From assembly GCA_012512855.1 (NCBI GenBank), contig JAAZDK010000158.1, forward strand, positions 1 to 52,287: DNA of 52,287 nt. The letters run 5' to 3'. Numbering within the stretch: position 1 is the first letter of the stretch; every line of letters starts with the position of its first letter. Shown here in pieces: positions 42,420-50,358 of the stretch. The notes under the pieces are model-generated. The model was not told the DNA's origin, made no database searches, and saw nothing but the letters and a program-made list of their open reading frames with translations. Both the position numbers and the translations under genes were made by a program. This DNA is from Clostridiales bacterium (GTDB lineage: Bacteria; Bacillota; Clostridia; Lachnospirales; Lachnospiraceae).

Positions 42420-42458
42420 AAATATGCAATTGCATATTTCATATCTATGTGTTAATAT
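42420..42458 (+). promoter_or_regulatory. candidate promoter of the ABC-F leader with overlapping 20-bp palindrome
   Basis: TTGCAT (42430-42435), 17 nt, TAATAT (42453-42458); palindrome AAATATGCAATTGCATATTT (42420-42439). Confidence 0.5.
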
Positions 42459-42493
42459 AAACGAAAATAAAGCAAATTAATTTCAAAGCAATC

Positions 42494-42530
42494 GGAAGGA
42501 GTTGTAAGGATGATTATTCTTTCTTGCTAA
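42494..42530 (+). CDS. leader peptide MIILSC with RBS (ORF 42510-42530)
   Basis: GGAAGGAG (42494-42501), 8-nt spacing, ATG ATT ATT CTT TCT TGC TAA. Confidence 0.65.
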
Positions 42531-42715
42531 TTTAAATAAATAAAAGCATAACCTTTAGTCAGCGTATATACTAAGCAGTATTTACGCGTGCTTGTTATGC
42601 TTAAGCAAGAAAGTATAATCCCAACTCAGGCTGTCATCCTTGATGGATGGATAGATGTGCTGTAATCATGTCCGTAAGCTGTAAGATATACTTTCTTGCA
42701 GCTTATTTTTATTTC
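42512..42715 (+). promoter_or_regulatory. transcription attenuator (anti-antiterminator / antiterminator / terminator) of the ABC-F gene
   Basis: Segment 1 (42512-42527) pairs with segment 2 (42605-42620), 15 of 16 bp; segment 2 (42605-42617) pairs with segment 3 (42687-42699), 13 bp; terminator arms 42674-42686 / 42694-42706. Confidence 0.7.
42674..42715 (+). terminator. attenuator terminator
   Basis: GTAAGCTGTAAGA-TATACTT-TCTTGCAGCTTAT followed by TTTTATTT. Confidence 0.75.
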
Positions 42716-42856
42716 AGGAATTCAGAGAATTCCTTTGAGTAAAAGTGCGCCTTTCTTTTTTAGAAAATTGTAAGAACCTCTGAATTAACTTCTGAACTAA
42801 AATGAAAATTAGCATATGAAAACAACACATTCTAGTCTTTCAGGGAGGAAGAATAA

Positions 42857-44422
42857 ATGTCTTTAATAAATGTAAGCAACCTTACCTTCTCATATGAAGG
42901 CAGTTATGACAATATTTTTGAAAATGTAAGCTTTCAGATAGATACCGACTGGAAATTAGGCTTTGTTGGCAGAAACGGTAGAGGGAAGACTACATTTTTA
43001 AAGCTCCTTCTAGGTGAGTATGAATACAGCGGAAAAATAACGGCAAGTGTTAATTTTGAGTATTTTCCCTTTCAGATAATTAATAAATCGAATAAAATTA
43101 ACGCTTCTGCACCAAATAATTATTTTCTGCAGGGACAGCCTTCAAAGCCTTATATTGATGCTGAAAGCAATTCAGATGAAAACATGACTATTGATATCAT
43201 ATATAATATATATCCGGATCTGGAGCAATGGAGACTAATCAGGGAGCTTTCTTTGCTTGAGGTAGATGATGATGTACTTTACCGACCTTTTAAATCATTG
43301 TCATTCGGTGAGCAGACAAAGGTTCTTCTTGCGGTATTGTTTCTTAAGGAAAACAGCTTTCTTCTGATTGACGAGCCGACCAATCATCTGGATATGCACG
43401 GAAGAAAGCTGGTCAGTGATTACCTTAACAGCAAAAAGGGCTTTATACTGGTATCCCATGACAGAGCCTTTCTTGATAATTGCGTTGATCATGTTTTATC
43501 AATAAACAAAACAAATATTGAAATCCAGAAGGGAAATTTTTCAAGCTGGTGGGAAAATAAAAGACGGCAGGATAATTATGATCTTGCTCAAAATGAAAAG
43601 CTAAAAAAGGATATTCTTCGCCTTAAGGAGGCGGCAAGACGGGCAAAGGACTGGTCGGACAAGGCGGAAAAGGTCAAATATGACGGCAGCTTTCAGGGAT
43701 TTAAGGACAGGGGCTATATAGGCCATAAGGCTGCAAAAATGATGAAGCGCTCCAAAAGCATAAAAGCCAGGCAGGAGGCTGCAATTGAAGAAAAATCCAA
43801 GCTTCTGAAAAATATTGAAAGCTCTGAAAAGCTTAAGCTGACCCAGCTGGATTTTCACAAAAGTAAATTTATTGAGATGGAAGGGATTTCAATATATTAT
43901 GGTGAAAAGCAAATATGCAGAGACATCAGCTTTACTGTAAACAAAGGCGACAGAATTGCGCTGATGGGAAAAAACGGCTCCGGAAAATCAAGCCTGCTAA
44001 AGCTTATTTGCGGTGAAGCTATTTCATATGAAGGCATTTTCAGGCGGGCCGCACAGCTGAAAATTTCCTATCTGCCCCAGGGAACTTCCCATCTGTCTGG
44101 GAATTTGGATGATTATGCCTATGCTGGTGGTATTGATCTGAGCCTGTTTAAGGCTATCCTTAGGAAGCTGGATTTTTCAAGAGAGCAATTTGACAAGGAT
44201 ATGTCCTGCTTTAGCGCAGGACAGAAGAAAAAGGTCCTGATTGCCAAAAGCCTGTGTGAAAAGGCGCATCTGCATGTCTGGGATGAACCTCTGAACTATA
44301 TAGATATAATATCAAGGATGCAGATCGAGGACCTGATACTGGAATATCAGCCAACCCTGCTTTTTGTAGAACACGACAGGAGTTTTTGCAGTAACATAGC
44401 AAGCAAAATACTGGAATTATAA
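42857..44422 (+). CDS. ABC-F ATPase, Lsa/CplR-like antibiotic-resistance (ribosomal protection) type
   Basis: Two ABC domains without TM; NWKLG-like DWKLGFVGRNGRGKTTFLKLLLGEY, LLIDEPTNHLDMHGRKLV, FILVSHDRAFLDNCVDHVL, VWDEPLNYIDIISRMQIE; resembles Lsa-family proteins. Confidence 0.85.
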   Translation: MSLINVSNLTFSYEGSYDNIFENVSFQIDTDWKLGFVGRNGRGKTTFLKLLLGEYEYSGKITASVNFEYFPFQIINKSNKINASAPNNYFLQGQPSKPYIDAESNSDENMTIDIIYNIYPDLEQWRLIRELSLLEVDDDVLYRPFKSLSFGEQTKVLLAVLFLKENSFLLIDEPTNHLDMHGRKLVSDYLNSKKGFILVSHDRAFLDNCVDHVLSINKTNIEIQKGNFSSWWENKRRQDNYDLAQNEKLKKDILRLKEAARRAKDWSDKAEKVKYDGSFQGFKDRGYIGHKAAKMMKRSKSIKARQEAAIEEKSKLLKNIESSEKLKLTQLDFHKSKFIEMEGISIYYGEKQICRDISFTVNKGDRIALMGKNGSGKSSLLKLICGEAISYEGIFRRAAQLKISYLPQGTSHLSGNLDDYAYAGGIDLSLFKAILRKLDFSREQFDKDMSCFSAGQKKKVLIAKSLCEKAHLHVWDEPLNYIDIISRMQIEDLILEYQPTLLFVEHDRSFCSNIASKILEL

Positions 44423-44592
44423 AATAAATAAAGCTTTTTACTTTAATATTAGTAATTATTATAATTGGGTGAGTTTAAAGAGTTAAATTCACTTTGAATA
44501 TATAAAGGTGGCAGCTCCGAAGTATTAAATTCCATGTCTGAGTGGAATTTAACTTTGCAATCAACATTATATAGTAATGTCAATATAAAAGC

Positions 44593-44621
44593 TTGACAAA
44601 TAAAGTTATATCGGATATACT
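44593..44621 (+). promoter_or_regulatory. strong sigma-A promoter for ylxM-ffh
   Basis: TTGACA (44593-44598), 17-nt spacer, TATACT (44616-44621). Confidence 0.7.
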
Positions 44622-44624
44622 AGC

Positions 44625-44655
44625 ACCTGTAAAGAAAATTTCTTTACAGGTATTT
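44625..44655 (+). promoter_or_regulatory. near-perfect 27-nt palindrome/hairpin at the predicted transcription start
   Basis: ACCTGTAAAGAAA-A-TTTCTTTACAGGT followed by ATTTTATTA. Confidence 0.7.
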
Positions 44656-44805
44656 TATTACTATAATCAGCATATTTATAGCAAATAACGAAATAGCAAC
44701 AGTGAAAATTGATTAATACAAAAGCAAATTTAAATATACTTTTAAAGCTTATTCTATAATCAATCGTTATGGGCTCGCTCCGTAAGCTTTGTTTTGGAGG
44801 TTGTT

Positions 44806-45192
44806 ATGCAAAGCAATTCTTTGCTTGATAAGCTGGACGAAATTGTCCAGTTATCAATATTATATGATTTTTACGGCGAACTGCTAAGCGAACATAAGAA
44901 GCAAATATTTGAAGATTATGTACTGAATGATCTTTCACTTAGTGAAATAGCCCAGGAGCGGGGCCTGTCCAGACAAGGGGTACACGATATAGTAAAACGC
45001 TGTGCCATACAGCTTAGGGAGTACGAGGATAAGCTGGGCCTTATCAGGAAGTTTCACAGTATTAAAGATAAGGTCGAAAAAATCAAGACTATTTTATCCA
45101 ATATAAGCGATAAAGGAGAAATGGGCAGCACAGACACAAAGGATTTGGAATTAATTCAAACCCTGGCTGATGATATTTTAAAGGAGTTATAA
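44806..45192 (+). CDS. ylxM: YlxM-family HTH protein (SRP-associated)
   Basis: LYDFYGELLSEHKKQIFEDYVLNDLSLSEIAQERGLSRQGVHDIVKR; directly upstream of ffh; RBS GGAGG. Confidence 0.9.
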   Translation: MQSNSLLDKLDEIVQLSILYDFYGELLSEHKKQIFEDYVLNDLSLSEIAQERGLSRQGVHDIVKRCAIQLREYEDKLGLIRKFHSIKDKVEKIKTILSNISDKGEMGSTDTKDLELIQTLADDILKEL

Positions 45193-45195
45193 TTT

Positions 45196-46551
45196 ATGGC
45201 AGCTTTCGAAAATTTATCCGATAAATTGCAGAATATTTTCAAAAGCCTTAGAGGAAAGGGAAGGCTTTCAGAGTCAGATGTTAAAAGCGCATTAAGGGAA
45301 GTTAAGATTGCCTTGCTTGAGGCTGATGTAAACTTTAAGGTTGTAAAGAATTTTATCAGCGCCATACAGGAAAGGGCTGTAGGACAGGATGTGCTTAACA
45401 GCCTGACCCCAGGTCAGATGGTTATTAAGATTGTTAACGAGGAAATGATCAAGCTGCTGGGTGAGACTGCAACGGAGCTTCAGCTTAAACCTGCAAATGA
45501 AATAACTGTGATAATGCTTTGCGGTCTGCAGGGCGCAGGTAAAACCACAGCAGCGGCAAAGCTTGCCTCAAAGCTTAAGTCAAAGGGACGTATGCCGCTT
45601 CTGGTTGCCTGCGATATTTACAGGCCTGCGGCAATAGAGCAGCTGCAGATAAACGGCAGCAAGGTTGGTGTAAATGTATTTTCCATGGGTGATAAGCATA
45701 AGCCCGTTAACATAGCTAAGGCTGCCATGGAGCATGCTGCAAAAAACGGCCATAATGTGGTTATAATAGATACAGCCGGTCGTCTTCATATTGATGAGGA
45801 ATTGATGAATGAGCTGCAGGAAATCAAGGCCAATATTGACGTACACCAGACAATTCTTGTGGTGGATGCGATGACAGGCCAGGATGCGGTTAATGTTGCT
45901 GAAAGCTTTAATGAAAAATTATCAATTGACGGAGTAATTCTCACCAAGCTTGATGGTGATACCAGGGGTGGTGCGGCTCTCTCCATCAGAGCCGTTACAG
46001 GTCGGCCGATTATCTTTGCAGGTATGGGCGAAAAGCTCACTGATCTTGAACAGTTCTATCCCGACAGAATGGCTTCCCGTATCCTTGGAATGGGTGACAT
46101 ACTTACCTTAATTGATAAAGCCCAGGCTGAATTTGATGAGAAAAAGGCCAAGGAGCTGGAAAGAAAGCTTAAGAAGGCCGAGTTTGATTTCAATGATTTC
46201 CTTGATCAGATGAATCAGGTTAAAAGGATGGGAAGCTTAACCGATATTATCAGCATGATTCCCGGTATGGGAAAGCATCTTAAGGATTTGAAGGATGCTG
46301 ATTTGGATCAGAAGGCGCTTTCCAGAACTGAGGCAATAATTTATTCAATGACCAAGGAGGAAAGAGCCAATCCTGATATTCTCAATCCCTCCAGAAAGAG
46401 AAGGATTGCAGCCGGAGCAGGCGTGGATATCAGTGAGGTCAATGCCCTGGTTAAGCAGTTTGATCAGGTTAGGAAAATGATGAAGCAATTTTCAGGTATG
46501 ATGGGTAAGGGTGGAAAACGTGGCAAATTCCGTATGCCCTTTGGCTTCTAA
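45196..46551 (+). CDS. ffh: signal recognition particle protein Ffh
   Basis: GLQGAGKTTAAAKLA, DTAGRLHIDEELM, LTKLDGDTRGGAAL, methionine-rich M domain. Confidence 0.97.
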   Translation: MAAFENLSDKLQNIFKSLRGKGRLSESDVKSALREVKIALLEADVNFKVVKNFISAIQERAVGQDVLNSLTPGQMVIKIVNEEMIKLLGETATELQLKPANEITVIMLCGLQGAGKTTAAAKLASKLKSKGRMPLLVACDIYRPAAIEQLQINGSKVGVNVFSMGDKHKPVNIAKAAMEHAAKNGHNVVIIDTAGRLHIDEELMNELQEIKANIDVHQTILVVDAMTGQDAVNVAESFNEKLSIDGVILTKLDGDTRGGAALSIRAVTGRPIIFAGMGEKLTDLEQFYPDRMASRILGMGDILTLIDKAQAEFDEKKAKELERKLKKAEFDFNDFLDQMNQVKRMGSLTDIISMIPGMGKHLKDLKDADLDQKALSRTEAIIYSMTKEERANPDILNPSRKRRIAAGAGVDISEVNALVKQFDQVRKMMKQFSGMMGKGGKRGKFRMPFGF

Positions 46552-46652
46552 CAGTCAGCAATGCATGCGTCATGCGGCATATTGATATTTTACATCCAAG
46601 ATGCAGTATGCGCAATTTGCATATATAGCAGCAAATTAAGGAGGTGAAGAAG

Positions 46653-46895
46653 ATGGTAAAGATCAGATTAAAGAGAATGGGACAGAAGAAGTCTCCTTTC
46701 TATAGAATTATAGTAGCTGATGCAAGATCACCACGTGATGGAAGATTTATCGATGAAATCGGCACCTATGATCCTCGTCAGAATCCCAGCGTTTTCAAGA
46801 TTAATGAAGAAGCAGCCAAGAAATGGCTTGCTAATGGTGCACAGCCTACCGATACTGTAAGCAAAATATTCAAGCTTGCCGGTATCATAAAATAA
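46653..46895 (+). CDS. rpsP: 30S ribosomal protein S16
   Basis: [41 protein letters not shown]. Confidence 0.98.
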   Translation: MVKIRLKRMGQKKSPFYRIIVADARSPRDGRFIDEIGTYDPRQNPSVFKINEEAAKKWLANGAQPTDTVSKIFKLAGIIK

Positions 46896-46949
46896 GCAAT
46901 GCAAAGTCAGTAAGCCTTTATGGCTTACCGCTGACGATGGAGGTAGGGA

Positions 46950-47180
46950 ATGAGGGAATTAGTCGAAGTAATCGCTAAATCACTGGTAGATCATCCCGAT
47001 GAGGTAGTTGTTACCGAAAAGGAAACCGATAAGGCTATTGTTGTGGAATTGAAGGTTGCTGCAGATGATATGGGGAAGGTTATCGGCAAACAGGGCCGTA
47101 TAGCAAAATCCATCCGTACTGTAGTTAAAGCTGCCGCAACAAAGGATGATAAAAAAGTAATTGTTGAAATTCTGCAGTAA
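46950..47180 (+). CDS. khpA: KH-domain RNA-binding protein KhpA (YlqC)
   Basis: VAADDMGKVIGKQGRIAKSIRTVVKAAA; between rpsP and rimM. Confidence 0.93.
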   Translation: MRELVEVIAKSLVDHPDEVVVTEKETDKAIVVELKVAADDMGKVIGKQGRIAKSIRTVVKAAATKDDKKVIVEILQ

Positions 47181-47210
47181 TTAGCTGCAGATTTTCCTAT
47201 GCAAAATCGG

Positions 47211-47262
47211 GAAGCTGTCTGTTATGTTCATGTACAAGACATAGTAGAACAGCTTCTTTTTG
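47211..47262 (+). terminator. intrinsic terminator after khpA
   Basis: GAAGCTGT (47211-47218) / ACAGCTTC (47250-47257) followed by TTTTT. Confidence 0.65.
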
Positions 47263-47438
47263 CAGGGAATTCGCTTCAGAGGAGCAGCTATCAATAATAG
47301 TAGCTAATAATAGCTATATATTTGGCGAACAGAATTAAATAAAATTAAAGCTGTTTAGATTAATATACTAGTATTAGGCTAGCTCAGTTCAAAAACGCAG
47401 GTTAGAATTTTATCACAAGCTATTTGGCAGTTCAAGAT

Positions 47439-47484
47439 AATTTAAACTAAGATATTTTCACAATTTAAATTAAGATATTTTCAC
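47439..47484. repeat. 23-nt tandem duplication upstream of rimM
   Basis: AATTTAAACTAAGATATTTTCAC / AATTTAAATTAAGATATTTTCAC, one mismatch. Confidence 0.9.
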
Positions 47485-47499
47485 AAGCAGGTAAGGAAA

Positions 47500-48006
47500 A
47501 TGGAAAATTATTTGAGAGTTGGCGTTATTACATCTACACACGGAATCAAGGGTGAAGTCAAGGTATACCCTACCACAGAGGATCCGCAGCGCTTCAGACA
47601 GCTGGAGCAGGTAATTCTTGATACCGGCAAGGAATTAATCCCTCTTGATATAGAGGAGGTTAAATTCTTTAAGCAGATGGTTATATTAAAATTTAAAGGG
47701 ATAGACAATATTAATGATGTCCAAAAATACCGCAATATGGATTTGCTGGTAACAAGAGAAAATGCCATCAAGCTGGAGGAGGGCGAATACTTCATATGTG
47801 ATTTGATAAACTGTGAGGTATTTACCGAAAGCGGAGAAAGGCTGGGGATTCTTACAGAGGTCATGACCAATGCGGCAAATGACGTATATGTTGTCCAAAT
47901 GGATAACGGTAAGGAAGTATTGCTGCCTGCAATAAATGATTGCATTCTTAATATAGATGTGGAGAATAAAAAGGTAATCGTGCATTTAATGAAGGGATTG
48001 CTTTAA
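47500..48006 (+). CDS. rimM: ribosome maturation factor RimM
   Basis: [31 protein letters not shown]-barrel domain. Confidence 0.95.
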   Translation: MENYLRVGVITSTHGIKGEVKVYPTTEDPQRFRQLEQVILDTGKELIPLDIEEVKFFKQMVILKFKGIDNINDVQKYRNMDLLVTRENAIKLEEGEYFICDLINCEVFTESGERLGILTEVMTNAANDVYVVQMDNGKEVLLPAINDCILNIDVENKKVIVHLMKGLL

Positions 48007-48031
48007 GAACAAATAAGGAGTACATTTTTAT

Positions 48032-48811
48032 ATGAATTTTCATGTACTGACGCTTTTTCCGGATATGATAATGCAGGGCCTAAATACCAGTATTATCGGA
48101 AGGGCTATTGAAAAAGGACTTATCAGCATTAACACCATCAATATAAGAGATTTCAGCGAAGATAAGCACAAACGGGTGGATGACTATCCTTATGGCGGAG
48201 GAGCCGGTATGGTAATTAAAGCCGAACCGGTGTACAAGGCCTATGAGCATCTGGTAAATCAAATAAAGCAATCCAGGCCTGAAGGCTTTGCTGAGTACAA
48301 GCCCAGGCTTATTTATGCGACTCCGCAGGGCAGGGTGTTTAGCCAGACTATGGCTGAGGAGTTTGCCCGACTGGATGATCTAATCATCCTGTGTGGCCAT
48401 TATGAAGGAATTGACGAAAGAGTCCTTGAGCTGATTGTAACCGATAATGTATCAATAGGAGATTATGTACTGACAGGTGGAGAGCTGCCTGCCATGGTGA
48501 TGATAGATGCTGTTGCAAGGCTCATTCCAGGGGTACTCAATAATGACATATCCTCAGAATTTGAATCCTTAAGGGATAATCTTCTGGAATATCCCCAGTA
48601 TACCAGACCTGAGCTATTTATGGGCATGAAGGTTCCTGAGGTTTTGCTGTCAGGTCACCATGCCAATATAGAGGCCTGGAGAAGAGAGCAATCTATTATC
48701 AGGACATATGAAAGACGCCCTGATCTGCTGGAAAAAGCCCCGCTTAACAAGGCTGAAAGCGAATTTCTCAAAAAATATATAAATCAGAGTCAGTCAGATA
48801 CAGAGCAATAG
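48032..48811 (+). CDS. trmD: tRNA (guanine37-N1)-methyltransferase
   Basis: [60 protein letters not shown]. Confidence 0.97.
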   Translation: MNFHVLTLFPDMIMQGLNTSIIGRAIEKGLISINTINIRDFSEDKHKRVDDYPYGGGAGMVIKAEPVYKAYEHLVNQIKQSRPEGFAEYKPRLIYATPQGRVFSQTMAEEFARLDDLIILCGHYEGIDERVLELIVTDNVSIGDYVLTGGELPAMVMIDAVARLIPGVLNNDISSEFESLRDNLLEYPQYTRPELFMGMKVPEVLLSGHHANIEAWRREQSIIRTYERRPDLLEKAPLNKAESEFLKKYINQSQSDTEQ

Positions 48812-48982
48812 ATGTATAAGTGCGGCAGACTCTATCCGCTAAAAAGAACTGGAGGGGCTCTGACAGAATATAAAAAAACATATTTTACAAATAAATATTC
48901 AATAATAATGATTAAATATTATAAATATATCTTATTTTAGGCTTGCATAATATAATTTTTTATGTTAAAGTATTTTATTGTG

Positions 48983-49036
48983 AGATGGGATGGTCCTCTG
49001 ACGCATGGCAATAGCCAAACCGTGTCAAGAACATCT
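48983..49036 (+). promoter_or_regulatory. structured 5' leader of rplS, possible r-protein L19 leader
   Basis: AGATG (48983-48987)/CATCT (49032-49036) closing stem, inner GACGC/GTGTC and TGGC-AATA-GCCA hairpin immediately upstream of rplS. Confidence 0.5.
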
Positions 49037-49058
49037 TAAATGATTAGGAGGTCACAAA

Positions 49059-49406
49059 ATGAACGATATTATTAAGAGTATTGAAGCAGAACAAATGAAG
49101 TCTGATATTACAGATTTCGCTGTTGGCGACACCATCCAGGTATATGCCAAGGTTAAGGAAGGTAACCGTGAAAGATTACAGGTATTTGAAGGTACTGTAA
49201 TAAAGAAGCAGCATGGTGGAGCCAGAGAATCCTTTACCGTAAGAAAAACATCAAATGGTATCGGAGTAGAAAGAACCTGGCCATTGCACAGTCCTAGCAT
49301 CGACAGGATTGTTGTCGTAAGAAAAGGTAAGGTAAGACGTGCCAAGTTATTCTATTTGCGTGATAGAGTTGGTAAGAAGGCTAAGGTTAAGGAGCAAATC
49401 AGATAA
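49059..49406 (+). CDS. rplS: 50S ribosomal protein L19
   Basis: [58 protein letters not shown]. Confidence 0.97.
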   Translation: MNDIIKSIEAEQMKSDITDFAVGDTIQVYAKVKEGNRERLQVFEGTVIKKQHGGARESFTVRKTSNGIGVERTWPLHSPSIDRIVVVRKGKVRRAKLFYLRDRVGKKAKVKEQIR

Positions 49407-49412
49407 TTACCG

Positions 49413-49446
49413 AAGGGACAATACATATTGTAATTGTCCCTTTTTT
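49413..49446 (+). terminator. intrinsic terminator after rplS
   Basis: AGGGACAAT-acatattgta-ATTGTCCCT followed by TTTTT. Confidence 0.85.
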
Positions 49447-49515
49447 CACCTCATTGAAATGTAAAATAACATTCGCAACCGGGCTGCAAAAGAAGTATGG
49501 CATTTATGCGCAACT

Positions 49516-49573
49516 AAGTGTACAATTATATAAAGCCTACAATAAAGTGTACAATCATATTAAGTCCACAATC
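49516..49573. repeat. 29-nt tandem duplication upstream of lepB
   Basis: AAGTGTACAATTATATAAAGCCTACAATA / AAGTGTACAATCATATTAAGTCCACAATC. Confidence 0.75.
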
Positions 49574-49630
49574 AATATTAAGATCAAGGCAATATAAAAA
49601 TCGTCTGATAAGCTAATATGCCTAACCAGC

Positions 49631-49701
49631 ATAATTTGCCTTTCATGCAAATTATGTCTGACAGGCTAAGTTTGCCTACAGGCAAAGTTTTCTGTCAGAC
49701 A
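49631..49701. repeat. nested inverted repeats upstream of lepB
   Basis: ATAATTTGC/GCAAATTAT (49631-49655) then TGTCTGACAG (49655-49664)/CTGTCAGACA (49692-49701) enclosing TTTGCC-TACA-GGCAAA. Confidence 0.8.
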
Positions 49702-49737
49702 AACATATAAAACGGGAATCGGAAGGATAAGCAGGCT

Positions 49738-50328
49738 ATGGATTTTGATTTTGATAAGGAAAGCAAACGTCCTTTGGTCAAAAGGATTATAATAGAAATA
49801 TTCATATGGGCGGCTCAGATTGCTGCCGTTATTTTCCTTGCTTATTTTATAATATATTATGCCCTTGAAAAAACCGAGATGCCGGGAATATCGATGGAAA
49901 ACACCCTGTTTGATGGGGAGCCCATCATAATCAATAAATTATCCTATCGATTTTCTGATCCGAAACGCTTTGATGTAATTGTATTCAAGCAAACCGGAAG
50001 GGAACACAGCTATTACAATATAAAACGCATAATTGCCCTGCCCGGTGAAACCATACAGATAAAAGACGGCATAATATTTATAAACGGAGAAGCTATAGAG
50101 GATATTGTCAATGTAGAAGAAATGAAAAATTATGGTCTGGCTGCTGAGCCTCTGACTCTGGAAGAAAATGAGTACTTTGTACTGGGAGATAACAGAAACA
50201 ACAGTGAGGACAGCAGATTTGCCAGTGTAGGTATGATTCGCAGGGAAGAGATCATCGGAAAAGCATTCATACGCTTAAAACCCTTTAACTTTGTTAATAA
50301 GCTCAATCTTAAAACAGACAACGATTAA
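49738..50328 (+). CDS. lepB: signal peptidase I
   Basis: N-terminal TM; MPGISMENTLFDGEPI (Ser), FDVIVFKQ, YNIKRIIALPGETIQI (Lys), YFVLGDNRNNSEDSR. Confidence 0.95.
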   Translation: MDFDFDKESKRPLVKRIIIEIFIWAAQIAAVIFLAYFIIYYALEKTEMPGISMENTLFDGEPIIINKLSYRFSDPKRFDVIVFKQTGREHSYYNIKRIIALPGETIQIKDGIIFINGEAIEDIVNVEEMKNYGLAAEPLTLEENEYFVLGDNRNNSEDSRFASVGMIRREEIIGKAFIRLKPFNFVNKLNLKTDND

Positions 50329-50358
50329 AATATTATACAGACAGAACGGAGAATATGC

